Positions 36,461 to 47,956 are shown, counted from the first letter of the stretch. The stretch is 64,000 nucleotides of DNA from Methylocystis sp. Sn-Cys (GCF_016745395.1 NZ_JAERVJ010000003.1:186001-250000); one strand, 5' to 3'. The notes: generated from the sequence alone by a model not told the origin. Made by a program: numbers and translations.

Positions 36461-37636
36461 TCATCCGGCGCTCAGGATCTCCCAGGCGCTTTTCGCGATT
36501 TCGAGTTCCTCATTGGTTTTTATGACAAAAACGGCCACGCGGGACCGCGCGGCGGAAATTCTTTGCTCTCCCGTTTGATTCGCGGCCGGGTCGAGCGCGA
36601 CGCCGAGCCAGGCGCAGCCTTCGCAGACCTCCGCGCGGGTTTCTTTGTCGTTCTCGCCAATTCCGCCGGTAAAGACGATGGCGTCGAGCCCGCCGAGCGC
36701 CGCGGCGAGCGAGCCGATCTCGCGCAGGATGCGATAGACGAAAAGCGCGGTCGCTTCCCGCGCCGCGGGCTCGGATGAAGCGCGCAGCGTTCGCATGTCG
36801 GAGGATATGCCGGAGACGCCGAGGAGCCCCGATTTGCGATAGATCAAATCCTCGATCTCGCGCGGGCCGAAACCGTATTGGTCGATCATATGCAGCAGCA
36901 CGCCGGGATCGATCGAACCGCAGCGCGTGCCCATCATCAGCCCGTCGACGGCGGTGAATCCCATGGTGCTCGCGACGCTGCGTCCGTCCTTTACCGCGCA
37001 GAGGCTCGCGCCATTGCCCAGATGCGCAATGATGACGCGGCCCTTCGCGATCTCGGGCGCGATCTCTCTCAATCGGCCCGTCACATATTGATAGGAGATG
37101 CCGTGAAAGCCGTAACGTCTGACGCCCGCTTCCGAATATTTCCGGGGAATCGCGAAAGCCTGGGCGATCGGCGGCTGAACGCGATGGAAGGCCGTGTCGA
37201 AACAGGCGACCTGCGGCAGGTTGGGATGCTCGGCGTGCATGGCGCGGATGACCGCAAGATTATGCGGCTGATGCAGCGGCGCGAGTGGAATGAAGGACGC
37301 AAGCCTGTCGGCGATGTTCCCGGTCACGATCAAGGGCGCGGCGAAATCCGGCCCGCCGTGCACGACCCGATGGCCTATGATGGAGATGTCCTTGCCGTCG
37401 AGCCAGTCTGCGGCGATGCGCATCATTGTTCTTGTGGCGGCGGCGTGGTCGAAGCCTTCGGGCGGCGGGCTTTCCGTCAAAAGCGTTTCTCCGGCCGCGT
37501 TCGAGAGCCTGGCGCGCGGCGTCGCGCCAATGCCTTCGACGAGCCCCTTGAGCCGCAATCGAGGCGCGGCCGCCGCGTCGAAGACCGCGAATTTTATGCT
37601 GGAGGAGCCGGCGTTGACGACGGCGATGCTGGACAT
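36461..37636 (-). CDS. ackA: Acetate kinase
   Basis: A 391-residue enzyme interconverting acetate plus ATP with acetyl phosphate. The ASKHA signature starts the protein (VVNAGSSSIKFAVFD). Also present are GHRVVHGGPDF, VACFDTAFH, YGFHGISYQYV, HLGNGASLCA, DGLMMGTRCGSIDPG and FTGGIGENDKETR. Length is normal. No phosphotransacetylase or phosphoketolase gene is adjacent, so it stands as a single unit. In methylotrophs it may act with phosphoketolase or in fermentation. Confidence 0.95.
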   Translation of the reverse strand: MSSIAVVNAGSSSIKFAVFDAAAAPRLRLKGLVEGIGATPRARLSNAAGETLLTESPPPEGFDHAAATRTMMRIAADWLDGKDISIIGHRVVHGGPDFAAPLIVTGNIADRLASFIPLAPLHQPHNLAVIRAMHAEHPNLPQVACFDTAFHRVQPPIAQAFAIPRKYSEAGVRRYGFHGISYQYVTGRLREIAPEIAKGRVIIAHLGNGASLCAVKDGRSVASTMGFTAVDGLMMGTRCGSIDPGVLLHMIDQYGFGPREIEDLIYRKSGLLGVSGISSDMRTLRASSEPAAREATALFVYRILREIGSLAAALGGLDAIVFTGGIGENDKETRAEVCEGCAWLGVALDPAANQTGEQRISAARSRVAVFVIKTNEELEIAKSAWEILSAG

Positions 37637-37909
37637 GTCGTTGATCCGCTACGGCGACGATAGGAGAGTCGCCGTCAGTATACGCCGCGTCGACGCCGGG
37701 GTCCGCCGTAAAACCGCTCTCCGGCTGGTTTTATGGGTCGGCACGCGGGCGCGCTGTCTTCATGGCGCATAGCCCCTCGCAGCGCGCGAACGTATGCGCC
37801 CGCATCTTCGTGTCGCCGCCCGGCTTGGATCGTCATGAAACATATGCGTCGGCGTGAATATGTCGGGGCTGGAACCCGGCGCATTCGAGGGCCGCGCGCT
37901 GGCCACATG

Positions 37910-38623
37910 CTAACTCACGGCGGCGCTCTGCGGCTCTCGCTGCGCGGCAAGCGGTAAAGCCGCCAGGTTTTCGCCGAGCGGATCGAGGCCCAAAGCGTTC
38001 ATTTTGAAGTAAAGCACCTTGGCGCCCGCCGCATTGGTTCGCTCGTGCCAGATCGTGGAGCCCCAGAAAACGATCAAATCGCCTGGCCGCGTGTCTATCG
38101 TCACCGGGTCTACGCCCCTCAACGCGTTTTCGGGTTTCTCGCTTTCGGAAAGCGAAGCGAGGAATTCGTCGTAGCTGTCGAAGGTGTTTTCGCTACGCTC
38201 GTGATAGGGATAAAGAATGAGACGCGAGGCGGCTCCGACCTCCAGCGGAACGCCGATCGAGAGTTGCGTTCCGTGCCTGTCCTTGTGCGGCGGCGGGTTT
38301 TGCGGCGCGTCCTCACGATAGACTTTCAAATGCCGTTCCGAGATGATGAGATCCGTGTAGGGCAGCCCGGTCAATCGGCCGATCGTCTCGACGAATTCCG
38401 CGACGGCTTCTCGCTGCTCGGGGAACGTAAAGAGATATTCCTGCTTGAGACGCCGCTTCGAGCGGGAGATGTCGCCGCCGCTGATGCAGCGCTCGATCTG
38501 CGCCTTCGCATAGTCGAGGAACTCGGTGTGCATTCCTTGTTTGACGACGATAAAACCATTCGCGGCGAAATCATCCGCGTACGCGCTCAAATTGTCCCGC
38601 CACGATCCGAACAGTTTCATCAT
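37910..38623 (-). CDS. Phytanoyl-CoA dioxygenase-like 2OG-Fe(II) oxygenase
   Basis: A 237-residue predicted non-haem iron oxygenase. Metal ligands are suggested by HKD (PPPHKDRHG) and the distal His in GSTIWHERTNAAG. The jelly-roll strand QLSIGVPL and GDLIVFWGST fit the PhyH superfamily. ATG 38623 is used because the extension to 38686 lacks a ribosome-binding site and is Arg-rich. It is divergent from an ATP-grasp gene 198 bases away. The substrate is unknown; context suggests tailoring of a small molecule or peptide. Confidence 0.72.
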   Translation of the reverse strand: MMKLFGSWRDNLSAYADDFAANGFIVVKQGMHTEFLDYAKAQIERCISGGDISRSKRRLKQEYLFTFPEQREAVAEFVETIGRLTGLPYTDLIISERHLKVYREDAPQNPPPHKDRHGTQLSIGVPLEVGAASRLILYPYHERSENTFDSYDEFLASLSESEKPENALRGVDPVTIDTRPGDLIVFWGSTIWHERTNAAGAKVLYFKMNALGLDPLGENLAALPLAAQREPQSAAVS

Positions 38624-38821
38624 AGCTCGAGCCCTCTTGCGACAGCGAATTGCTCGCACAAGCCGTCGCGCAAAGGAACGGGTCATGATGCGTAATTCGT
38701 TTTTGCCGTGCGCTACTCCTCGAAGCGCCTTTTCTCAGAAGGTCGGAGGCGTAATTATAAGGCGCTCGAGAACGTACAGGCGGCGGGGTGTTTGGAGAAG
38801 CCCTGTGATTTTGGAGGCAGA

Positions 38822-39892
38822 ATGATTTTGCGCGGGGCTTACCTTATTCGCCGGTTTCTCACTTCAGCTCGCCGTAACGAAAAACAGGCGCAGGCGGACA
38901 GGATTCGCGATCAGTTCTATGAGCAATGCTGGCGAGAGGCGGCTCAATCGTGTGGCGGAGAATTTGCGCGCATCGGGGAAGGCGTTTCCCGGATTACCCA
39001 CAAGATCGTCCGCCGGCCGATTTTTGTGGACCGAAACTTGAACGTGCTCGACAGTCACGCCGCGGTTCAGGCAACGGATGACAAGCCGGCGACCTACCGG
39101 CTGGTTCGAGAACTCGGGGCGCCTGTTCCAGACCACGTCGTGCTGCGCGCCGATGCGCACAAGGCGGCTTTGGAGTTCATTCAGTCCCACGGCGGATCGT
39201 TCGTTGTAAAACCGGCGTCGGGAACCGCGGGCGGCGTCGGGGTGACGTCGAATGTTCGCACTGCGTCGGAGCTGAGACATGCAATGGCGTGGGCTGGGGC
39301 TTATTGCTCCCGCGTGCTCGTTGAGCGCCAAATCGAAGGAGACACATACCGGCTCCTTTATTTGAATGGCAATCTCTTGGATTGCGTGCTGCGAATGTCG
39401 CCGAGTCTCGTGGGCGACGGAACCTCGACTGTCCGAAAGCTGGTCGAAGAGGAGAATCGTTTGCGGCTTTCCGAGGGGTTCAAACGCAGCCAATCCCTTC
39501 TGAAGATCGACCGGGACATGAAAGCGACGCTCGCCGCGCAAGGGCTCGGCCTGAACTCTGTCCCGACAGACGGTCAGAAGTTCATGATCAAGCATGTCGC
39601 CAACGACAATTCCGCAAACGAGAATGTGTCGATGATCGATAGTGTGGCGGTGTCGACGATCGAAATCGGCCAACATATTGCAGCGATATTCGGCCTGAAA
39701 TTGGTGGGTCTGGATATAATGACGCCGGATATCAGCAAGCCTCTCGGGGAAGCGCATGGCGCAGTCATAGACATAAATGGCGATCCGGGTTTCTACTATC
39801 ACTATTACAAGGACAGCGGGCGGATCGCCCTTGCCGAACATATTCTGACCGAGGTGATAAAAGCGGCCGAGAGCGACGTTTGTCCGGCGTGA
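38822..39892 (+). CDS. ATP-grasp ligase, cyanophycin-synthetase-like
   Basis: A 356-residue ligase with the ATP-grasp fold. Visible parts are the ATP-binding Lys loop (GGSFVVKPASGTAGGVGVTSN), the central VLVERQIEGDTYRLLYLNGNLLDCVLRMSP, and the Mg-binding end GLDIMTP...GAVIDINGDPG. The sequence resembles the ATP-grasp half of cyanophycin synthetase rather than a complete CphA, which is near 900 residues and has a Mur-ligase domain. GGAGGCAG precedes ATG 38822. It would join a carboxylate to an amine. The neighbouring oxygenase and methyltransferase suggest a small biosynthetic locus. Confidence 0.8.
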   Translation: MILRGAYLIRRFLTSARRNEKQAQADRIRDQFYEQCWREAAQSCGGEFARIGEGVSRITHKIVRRPIFVDRNLNVLDSHAAVQATDDKPATYRLVRELGAPVPDHVVLRADAHKAALEFIQSHGGSFVVKPASGTAGGVGVTSNVRTASELRHAMAWAGAYCSRVLVERQIEGDTYRLLYLNGNLLDCVLRMSPSLVGDGTSTVRKLVEEENRLRLSEGFKRSQSLLKIDRDMKATLAAQGLGLNSVPTDGQKFMIKHVANDNSANENVSMIDSVAVSTIEIGQHIAAIFGLKLVGLDIMTPDISKPLGEAHGAVIDINGDPGFYYHYYKDSGRIALAEHILTEVIKAAESDVCPA

Positions 39893-39929
39893 TCGGTTCG
39901 CGATTGAACAGTTCGCTTGGGGCTTTTTC

Positions 39930-40052
39930 ATCATTCCCGGCGGGCCGAAAGCCCGACCGGGAATTTAGCGCCGCAAAAGCGCTGGTTCGGCGCTGGATTC
40001 CCCGTCGCTCGCTCGAGCGAGCGTCGGGGTGACGTCGAACCAATGGAGCGGA
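39930..40052. repeat. Dispersed palindromic repeat, family D
   Basis: Composed of TCATTCCCGGCGGGCC...GGCCC-like and GCTGGTTCGGCGCTGGATTC arms followed by CGTCGCTCGCTCGAGCGAGCG, a perfect palindrome. Related to the elements at 520-584 and 18900-19018. It lies between the convergent ATP-grasp and FkbM genes. Confidence 0.7.
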
Positions 40053-40131
40053 TCTCGTATCAGCCCGTCGCGGGGCGTGTCAGCCCATCGCGGGGAAAGA
40101 CAAAGTGATGCATTGCCGGGCGTGCATTCCC

Positions 40132-40893
40132 TCACGCCGCTTCCCTTGCGCTGGCGGGATTCGCGACGCTCTCGCCGAGCTGAGACAGGAGACAAAGTGT
40201 GTCGAACTCGAGCTCGCTGAAGCGATAGCCTTCCTTCAGGAGCCTGCGGTAGAGCTTCTCGAGCGTCGCGCGCGTCGAGTGGCAATGTTCGAAATGAATG
40301 ATTTGCGGCTTCACGCCGCAATCGAGGAATTGGTCGACGATCTCGACGTCATAGCCTTGGACGTCGGTCAACAGCACATCGACCGACTCTATGCCGTGCT
40401 TTCGAAGCAGGGAGCGAACCGATAGACAGGGTACCTCGATCGACCGCGTCTCAGCGTCGAAATCGTGCACCGCGCGCTGCAATGCGTCTTTCTTGAGGCT
40501 TGCGAAGACCGTCAGGTTCGCCGAGCCATCCGGCGAGTCTGCGACATGCAGCTTTGCGACGCCGTCGACGTCGCCGATCGCCGCATTTTCGAAAGAGAGC
40601 TGCGGTTCGAAGGCGTAGTTTTGCTTGAGGCTTTCGAAGACCCGCCGCTGGGGTTCGACAAGCAGGCCGCGCCAGTGATGTTTCAGCACGAAGCGACGAA
40701 GCGGATCGTCCTTGATCCCGTCATTGGCTCCGATCTGCACGAAAGAAAAGCCTGGCCGGTTCGTCGACGCCTGGATCAGAGCCAGCTCCAGGAAATCGAT
40801 CGGCGCCTCCATTCGCCGTTTGATTGGCGAGAGCCGGTAGCCACAGCGCCCGAGACCCTTCTGAACGAGTGATTTAATTTTGCTCACGATCAT
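40132..40893 (-). CDS. FkbM-family methyltransferase
   Basis: A 253-residue SAM-dependent enzyme of the FkbM/Methyltransf_21 family. FVQIGANDGIKDDPLRRFV is the SAM-binding loop, LLVEPQRRVFESLKQNY the next conserved block, and LLTDVQGYDVEIVDQFLDCGVKPQIIHFEHCH the family C-terminal motif. FkbM proteins O-methylate sugars or polyketides. Here it lies convergent with the ATP-grasp gene, so it may belong to the same tailoring island or be a stand-alone glycan enzyme. The next gene upstream is a tRNA. Confidence 0.87.
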   Translation of the reverse strand: MIVSKIKSLVQKGLGRCGYRLSPIKRRMEAPIDFLELALIQASTNRPGFSFVQIGANDGIKDDPLRRFVLKHHWRGLLVEPQRRVFESLKQNYAFEPQLSFENAAIGDVDGVAKLHVADSPDGSANLTVFASLKKDALQRAVHDFDAETRSIEVPCLSVRSLLRKHGIESVDVLLTDVQGYDVEIVDQFLDCGVKPQIIHFEHCHSTRATLEKLYRRLLKEGYRFSELEFDTLCLLSQLGESVANPASAREAA

Positions 40894-41142
40894 TTGTCCG
40901 ATCCTCCGGGACGGATCAGACTATTGTCGTCGGCGCTTCGGACAAGCGAGATTCAGGGGTAGCTCGATTGATCCATGCTGACCCGCCGCCGATTAAGACT
41001 GGGGCCACGTCCATCTGTCGTTGCTGGATGGTTCGTTGCGCCTGCCACGATGGGCTATTACGGATACGAGGGAGGGCTCGCCGCCCGTGCGCCACGCGGT
41101 CCTAGGCTTAAGTCATCAGCGATATAAGCCTATGATTTTTAA

Positions 41143-41218
<76 letters not shown>

Positions 41219-41330
41219 GTCCGGCGGGCTCACGCCCTCGGAACGAGGGTGCGAATAACAAATGCCGGCGCCCCTGTCCAGCGCCGTCTTGCGTCCGCCG
41301 TCAAATTTCTGTCGTGCGGGGACTTATCCC

Positions 41331-43110
<1,780 letters not shown>

Positions 43111-43119
43111 GGCGGCGTC

Positions 43120-44145
43120 TCAATGGGGGCGTGAGGCGCGCCCCCATAAAAAGGCGCCCGTCAGCAAGCCCAGCCCCGCCATAATGGCGCCGCCGCGCAA
43201 ATGCGCCGGATCGACCGCCATAATGTGATCCTTCGACCTTTGCGTAAAGCGGCCGCGCGGACCATGATCCCGGTGGTCGGGGCCGATGAGCTCGTCCGGG
43301 TCTCCCGGTAAAACCGGGTCGTTGGAGAGCTGCTTCTCGTAAGCGTTCCACGCGAGATAGTGGTCGAGAAAGCCCGGCGCGACCATCTGCCCGACAATCG
43401 ACTGCACGGTCGGCGCGCCAAGCCACAATTCGCGCGGCGCGCGCCGGGCCTGCGCCGCCTCGACAATCGCTTGCGCGATGGCTTCCGGTTCATAGACGGT
43501 CCCGATCGGCTGGTGCCGCTTTGCAAAATGCGTATGCGACCAGTCGAATTGCGGCGTGTTCACGCCGGGAAGCTGGGCCATGGTGAGGCGGATGTTGCTG
43601 CGATCGTGAATAAGCTCGGCGCGCAGCGAATCGGTGAAGCCGCGGATCGCGAATTTCGCTGCGCAATAGGCCGATTGCAGCGGGATGGCGCGATAGGAGA
43701 GGGCGGAGCCAATCTGAATAATGTGGCCCGCGTCGCGCTGGCGCATGTGCCTCAGCGCCGCGAGCGTCCCGTGAACGTAACCGAGGAAAGTCGCTTCCAT
43801 CACGCGGCGATATTCCTCAGGGGTAACCATATCGACGGGGGCGACGACCGTTTCCATGGCGTCATTCACCCAGACGTGAATGTGACCCCAGCGCGCGACG
43901 ACCGCTTCCGCCGCGGCGAAGACGTCGTCGGCTTTGGAGACATCCGCCAGAAGCTCGAAGGGCTGGCCGCCCGCATGGGCGACGTCGTGATAGGCGCCGT
44001 CCAGGCCCTCCGGGCTTCGAGCCAGGAGAGCAACGCGATAGCCGCAGCGCGCGAAGGCGACGGCTACCGCGCGGCCGATTCCTGCCGAGGCGCCGGTGAC
44101 GACCGCGACGGGGGCTTCCTCATTCGGGGCAGACTCTCGTGACAT
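43120..44145 (-). CDS. Short-chain dehydrogenase/reductase with C-terminal extension
   Basis: A 341-residue SDR. The cofactor motif is TGASAGIGRAVA (residues 17-28), the catalytic Ser is in IQIGSALSYRA, and YCAAK is the catalytic Tyr-Lys pair. The classical domain ends near residue 250. The remaining about 90 residues include a Lys/Arg-rich linker and a short hydrophobic C-terminal segment (GGAIMAGLGLLTGAFLWG), suggesting membrane association. GGAG precedes the ATG. The substrate is unknown. It is convergent with mdh. Confidence 0.87.
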   Translation of the reverse strand: MSRESAPNEEAPVAVVTGASAGIGRAVAVAFARCGYRVALLARSPEGLDGAYHDVAHAGGQPFELLADVSKADDVFAAAEAVVARWGHIHVWVNDAMETVVAPVDMVTPEEYRRVMEATFLGYVHGTLAALRHMRQRDAGHIIQIGSALSYRAIPLQSAYCAAKFAIRGFTDSLRAELIHDRSNIRLTMAQLPGVNTPQFDWSHTHFAKRHQPIGTVYEPEAIAQAIVEAAQARRAPRELWLGAPTVQSIVGQMVAPGFLDHYLAWNAYEKQLSNDPVLPGDPDELIGPDHRDHGPRGRFTQRSKDHIMAVDPAHLRGGAIMAGLGLLTGAFLWGRASRPH

Positions 44146-44229
44146 GGGGCCACTCCATTCAGCCGCCCGCGACAGACATGTGAGACGCGCGCCGCGCGCG
44201 GCAACAGGCGCGGCGCTTTTTCGGCGCCC

Positions 44230-45501
44230 CTACCGATTTTCCGATGTTTCCGTTTTCTGCTGGACGGCGCGGGGCTCGGCGCGTTCGGGGCCATAGGGCG
44301 CGAGCGGCACCTTGAGGCAGACGCTTTGCGCCGGCAGCACTTCGCGCCAGTCCTTGATGAGCTGCTTATAGGCTTTTCCGACCGCTCTGGGCTTGCGGTC
44401 GAGATCATAGAGACCAAGCGGATTCACCCTGCCGCGCGCTTCGCGCAAGGCAATGTCCCAGTCGATCTGGTCGATCAGCGAATACCATGTGAAGCCGACG
44501 ATCGGCATGCCGGAGTTTCTGACGCGCAGCACATTCGCCCATTCCTTGCGAAGCCAGCGCACAGCCTCGTCGCAGCACGGGCCTTCGCTGGTGTTGGTTT
44601 CCGTATGCATCACCGGCAGGCCGTAGCGCTCGTAATATTGGCGCGTGATCTCGTTGTAGCCGAAGATCTCGCCGGAGGAGGCGGTCTTGCCGTCCTTCGT
44701 CACGGTGTGCTCGTTGCGCCAATAGTAGTCGTTGCCCATGATGCAATGGCTCTTGAGATGCTCGCGCATGAAGAAGTCATATTCGTCGACGCTCATTCCG
44801 TTATCCATGAGGAAACGGAACATCTCCGAGTTGACGCGCCGGCCGTAATTGAGGTCGAGCGAGAGAAAACGCCGCTCGTTCAGCCGCTCGGCGTGATCGA
44901 GCGATTGCGGATTTTCTGCATGGAAATACTCAGTCGATTCGCTCTGGATGAAGATCGCGTCCGGCCGCACGGCGAGGATGGCGTGCATGGCGAGCACATT
45001 TGCTTTCACAATGTGCTTGAGCGCCGTGACGAAGCCGCGATCGGTCGTGAGCTGCTCGTTCCACCAGCCGTAAGCGGCGGAGTAGGTGGCGCAGACGAAC
45101 ATCTCATTGACGGGCGTATAGAGCTGCACGGCGGGGAAGCGCTTGGCGAAGGCGCGGGCGTAGCAAGCGAAGAGCTCGGGGAAGTCCGGGTTCTGAAAAT
45201 TGCCGATCCAATCCGGCACACCGAAATGGCAGAGATCGGTGATCGGAATCACACCACGTTTCTCGAGATCGCCGAAGGTCAGATCGGCGAAGCTCCAGTC
45301 GTAGCGGTCGGGGCCCAGCCAGGTAATATGCAGCGGTACGCCGTAGCGCAGCGTTTTGACGCCGAGATCCTGGGTGAGATCGAAATCCTCCCGCCAGCGG
45401 CGATAATGGTCGCAGATTTCCATCTCGTCGATTCGCTTGCGGCCATTGTCGATCGTCGGGCTGCTGTTCTCGATCCCCGTGCTGAACATGAAATGCGTCA
45501 T
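44230..45501 (-). CDS. Glycoside hydrolase family 1-like enzyme
   Basis: A 423-residue TIM-barrel protein with GH1 features. The acid/base Glu133 lies in YTPVNEM, and the candidate nucleophile Glu301 in VMHTETNTSEG. Additional blocks are RYGVPLHITWLGPDRYDW at the N-terminus and GFTWYSLIDQIDWD near the C-terminus. It lacks a signal peptide, so acts in the cytoplasm. The TETNTSEG nucleophile strand departs from the usual ENG, so the substrate may be atypical. Possible roles are beta-glucoside or glycan turnover. Confidence 0.78.
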   Translation of the reverse strand: MTHFMFSTGIENSSPTIDNGRKRIDEMEICDHYRRWREDFDLTQDLGVKTLRYGVPLHITWLGPDRYDWSFADLTFGDLEKRGVIPITDLCHFGVPDWIGNFQNPDFPELFACYARAFAKRFPAVQLYTPVNEMFVCATYSAAYGWWNEQLTTDRGFVTALKHIVKANVLAMHAILAVRPDAIFIQSESTEYFHAENPQSLDHAERLNERRFLSLDLNYGRRVNSEMFRFLMDNGMSVDEYDFFMREHLKSHCIMGNDYYWRNEHTVTKDGKTASSGEIFGYNEITRQYYERYGLPVMHTETNTSEGPCCDEAVRWLRKEWANVLRVRNSGMPIVGFTWYSLIDQIDWDIALREARGRVNPLGLYDLDRKPRAVGKAYKQLIKDWREVLPAQSVCLKVPLAPYGPERAEPRAVQQKTETSENR

Positions 45502-45573
45502 CGCGCGCCTCGCCGACCGCCGCCCAGACGATTAGCTATGGGAGACGCTGCGGACGGAAAGGCGCGATCAAAC

Positions 45574-45606
45574 AGGAAAACCCTGCCGCCCGAGGCGACA
45601 GGGTTT
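45574..45606 (-). terminator. Terminator-like hairpin after rpmB
   Basis: On the minus strand AAACCCTG pairs with CAGGGTTT around an inner CGCC/GGCG stem, followed by a T-rich stretch (TTTTCCTGTTT). It would end transcription of rpmB after the family C repeat. Confidence 0.7.
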
Positions 45607-45662
45607 GGACCGCGAGCCTTCAGGCTCGCAATTCAGGGAGCGAGCCTGAAGGCTCGCGGTCC
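45607..45662. repeat. Perfect hairpin repeat, family C
   Basis: GGACCGCGAGCCTTCAGGC and its mirror flank a short AT-containing loop. It is the same arm sequence as the element after rpoD (18164-18220) but with the arms exchanged, as expected for a mobile or gene-converted palindrome. It starts 13 bases after the rpmB stop. Confidence 0.75.
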
Positions 45663-45674
45663 GTTTCCGGAAGA

Positions 45675-45971
45675 TCAAGCCGTCGCGGCGGCGGCCTGCT
45701 TCTTCTCGATCTCACGCTTGAGCACGCGGGCGCCCTGCGACAGCTCCTCGTCGCGCGCCTTGGCCAGGAAGGCGTCGAGGCCGCCGCGATGCTCGACCGA
45801 GCGCAGCGCCGCAGCCGAGATGCGCAGGCGCACCGAGCGGGCGAGGACGTCGGAGGCGAGCGTCACATTGACGAGATTGGGCAGGAAACGCGTGCGCGTT
45901 TTGCGATTGGAGTGGCTGACGAGATTGCCCGTCTGCACGCCCTTGCCGGTCAGCTCGCAACGCCGGGACAT
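45675..45971 (-). CDS. rpmB: 50S ribosomal protein L28
   Basis: A 98-residue ribosomal protein starting [29 protein letters not shown], with the L28 core [40 protein letters not shown]. The start is set by this conserved N-terminus; an upstream in-frame extension is not homologous. The length and the Lys-rich C-terminal tail are normal for alphaproteobacteria. It is a single gene here, not paired with rpmG. Confidence 0.96.
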   Translation of the reverse strand: MSRRCELTGKGVQTGNLVSHSNRKTRTRFLPNLVNVTLASDVLARSVRLRISAAALRSVEHRGGLDAFLAKARDEELSQGARVLKREIEKKQAAAATA

Positions 45972-46360
45972 TGAACTTCCTTTCGAACCGTTTAGTGCTT
46001 CCAAACGCCGAGAGAGCCAGAGGCCCAGTTTCCACCGGCGATGGGGGAAAACGACAAAAAAGCTCGTCACTCCCGCGCCGAGCCCTGTTCGCGAGCCTTA
46101 TAAGAGCAAAGCCCGCCGAGCGTCAACCGGGCCAAGCGCATTGCTTTGCGGCGGCGCACATGGCGTTCCGCGGCGCCATATTCGCCTCTGGACATTGGCT
46201 TCGTTCTGGGCTCTAAGCCTGTCGGCTCCGGGGGTGAGGCGCGCCAGCGCTTATCTTGCCCGGATAAACTTGAGAAATCGACAGCGCCGGCGCCTGTCCT
46301 TCAGACGCGCCCGCCTCGCCAGGGCGCCGGGCCATAATGACAAAGGTTGGGGATCTTCCT
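45972..46360. other. Divergent intergenic region rpmB/mtdB
   Basis: About 390 bases without a convincing gene. It should contain the rpmB promoter on one strand and the mtdB promoter on the other. Several short frames cross it, but codon use and start signals do not support them. Confidence 0.4.
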
Positions 46361-47251
46361 ATGGCCAAAGCAATTCTGCATATGCTCAGCACCTTGAAGC
46401 ATATGAGTCCGTTCGACGTGAACATGGCCCTCGACGCCGGCTATGACGCCGCCATTCCCTACACCAATGTCACGCTCGACGAGGTCACCGCGCTGGTGCA
46501 GGACGCCATGTTCTCCCGCGCCCCCTCCGCCGCGCTGAAGACGGGCATTTTCTTCGCCGGCCGCGACGCGGTTCTCGCGCTCGACATGCTGGAAGCGGCC
46601 AAGAAGGCGCTGCTCAAGCCCTTCGAAATTTCGCTCTTCGCCGACCCCTATGGCTCCTTCACCACCGCCGGCGCGATGGTCGCCTGCACCGAGAAAGTGC
46701 TGAAGGACAAGAAGCAGCGCGACCTCAAGGGCGCCAAGATCGTCATCTACGGCGCGACGGGCGTCGTCGGCTATTCCTCCGCGGTGATCGCGGCGCTCGA
46801 AGGCGCCGAGGTGACGATCGTCGGCTATAGCGGCCTCGAGCGCGTCACGGTCCAGGCCGAGGAGATGAACAAGCGCTTCAACATCAAGGTGGCCCCGGCC
46901 GACGGCAGCACCCAGGATCTCGTGCGCGCGCTGCTGCTCGATCATGAGATCGCGCTCTGCTGCGCCCGCGCCGGCGTGCAGGTGCTCTCGAAGGCGGACC
47001 TCTCCGCGGCCAGCAATCTGCTCATCGCCGCCGACGTCAACGCGGTGCCGCCGCTCGGCGTCGAGGGCCTGGGCCTGCACGACAATGGCGTCGTGATCTC
47101 GGAGCATGGCGCGCTCGGCATCGGCGCGCTCGCCATCGGCAATGTGAAATACGGCGCTGAATCGGGCCTTTTCAAGCAGATGGTCACCTCCGACAAGCCG
47201 CTCTGCCTCGATTTCCGCCACGCTTTCGCTCTGGCGCGCGAGCTCGTTTAA
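46361..47251 (+). CDS. mtdB: NAD(P)-dependent methylene-H4MPT dehydrogenase
   Basis: A 296-residue enzyme oxidising methylene-H4MPT to methenyl-H4MPT in formaldehyde oxidation. The N-terminus MAKAILHMLSTLKHMSPFDVNMALDAGYD is characteristic of MtdB. The Rossmann motif is IYGATGVVGYSSAV. The ATG at 46361 is chosen by this conserved start, although an in-frame ATG lies 24 bases earlier. The next gene is fae, 172 bases downstream, the common gene order in methylotrophs with H4MPT. It marks this organism as using the H4MPT-linked C1 pathway. Confidence 0.95.
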   Translation: MAKAILHMLSTLKHMSPFDVNMALDAGYDAAIPYTNVTLDEVTALVQDAMFSRAPSAALKTGIFFAGRDAVLALDMLEAAKKALLKPFEISLFADPYGSFTTAGAMVACTEKVLKDKKQRDLKGAKIVIYGATGVVGYSSAVIAALEGAEVTIVGYSGLERVTVQAEEMNKRFNIKVAPADGSTQDLVRALLLDHEIALCCARAGVQVLSKADLSAASNLLIAADVNAVPPLGVEGLGLHDNGVVISEHGALGIGALAIGNVKYGAESGLFKQMVTSDKPLCLDFRHAFALARELV

Positions 47252-47423
47252 CATACCGCGCGTCCGCGGATTTTCCGCCTTGGCAAGGACGCGCGAAACT
47301 GATTGAGTGCGCGCCGCGGAAGGGCCCGCGGCGCTTCTCAAGGCCGGCGCAATTTTGCGCACGGCCCTTTCCGAAACGCCTGCCTTTCAGGCAGGGCGTA
47401 GGTTTCTTCGAAAGGAAACGCAC

Positions 47424-47933
47424 ATGGCCAAGATCACCAAGATGCTGGTCGGCGAGTCGCTCGTCGGCGAGGGTAACGAAGTCGCTCACATCGACCTCAT
47501 CCTGGGCCCGCGCGGCTCGGCCGCCGAGCTCGCTTTCGCGAACGCTCTCGTCAACAACAAGGACGGCTTCACGACCCTTCTCGCGGTTGTCGCGCCGAAC
47601 CTGCTCTGCAAGCCCAACACGATCCTCTTCAACAAGGTCACCATCAAGGGCGCCAAGCAGGCCGTCCAGATGTTCGGCCCGGCTCAGCACGGTGTCGCCA
47701 AGGCCGTCGCCGATGCGGTCGCCGAAGGCATCATCCCGGTCGAGGAAGCTGACGACCTCTTCATCTCCGTCGGCGTGTTCATCCACTGGGACGCCAACGA
47801 CGACAAGAAGATCCAGGACTACAACTATCAGGCCACCAAGGAAGCCATCGCCCGCGCCGTCGCCGGCGAGCCGAAGGCCGCCGAAGTCGTCGCCAAGCGC
47901 AACGACGCCAAGCACCCCTTCGCTCCGAACTGA
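47424..47933 (+). CDS. fae: Formaldehyde-activating enzyme
   Basis: A 169-residue protein nearly identical in layout to methylotroph Fae, which condenses formaldehyde with H4MPT. Blocks are [74 protein letters not shown] and [21 protein letters not shown] precedes the ATG. Codon use is strongly biased to the common GC-ending codons, expected for a very abundant protein. A rho-independent terminator follows within 25 bases. Confidence 0.97.
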   Translation: MAKITKMLVGESLVGEGNEVAHIDLILGPRGSAAELAFANALVNNKDGFTTLLAVVAPNLLCKPNTILFNKVTIKGAKQAVQMFGPAQHGVAKAVADAVAEGIIPVEEADDLFISVGVFIHWDANDDKKIQDYNYQATKEAIARAVAGEPKAAEVVAKRNDAKHPFAPN

Positions 47934-47956
47934 GTTCGAGCCAAGGCTTGGAATTG

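Noticed and set aside
44326-46446. A 706-codon plus-strand frame across the GH1 and rpmB genes
   Set aside because: It crosses the ends of two well-supported minus-strand genes and a repeat, and its translation has no recognisable domain.
47252-47423. Possible short gene between mtdB and fae
   Set aside because: The fae frame is open upstream, but the conserved Fae start and its AAAGGA site are at 47424. No other frame is supported.
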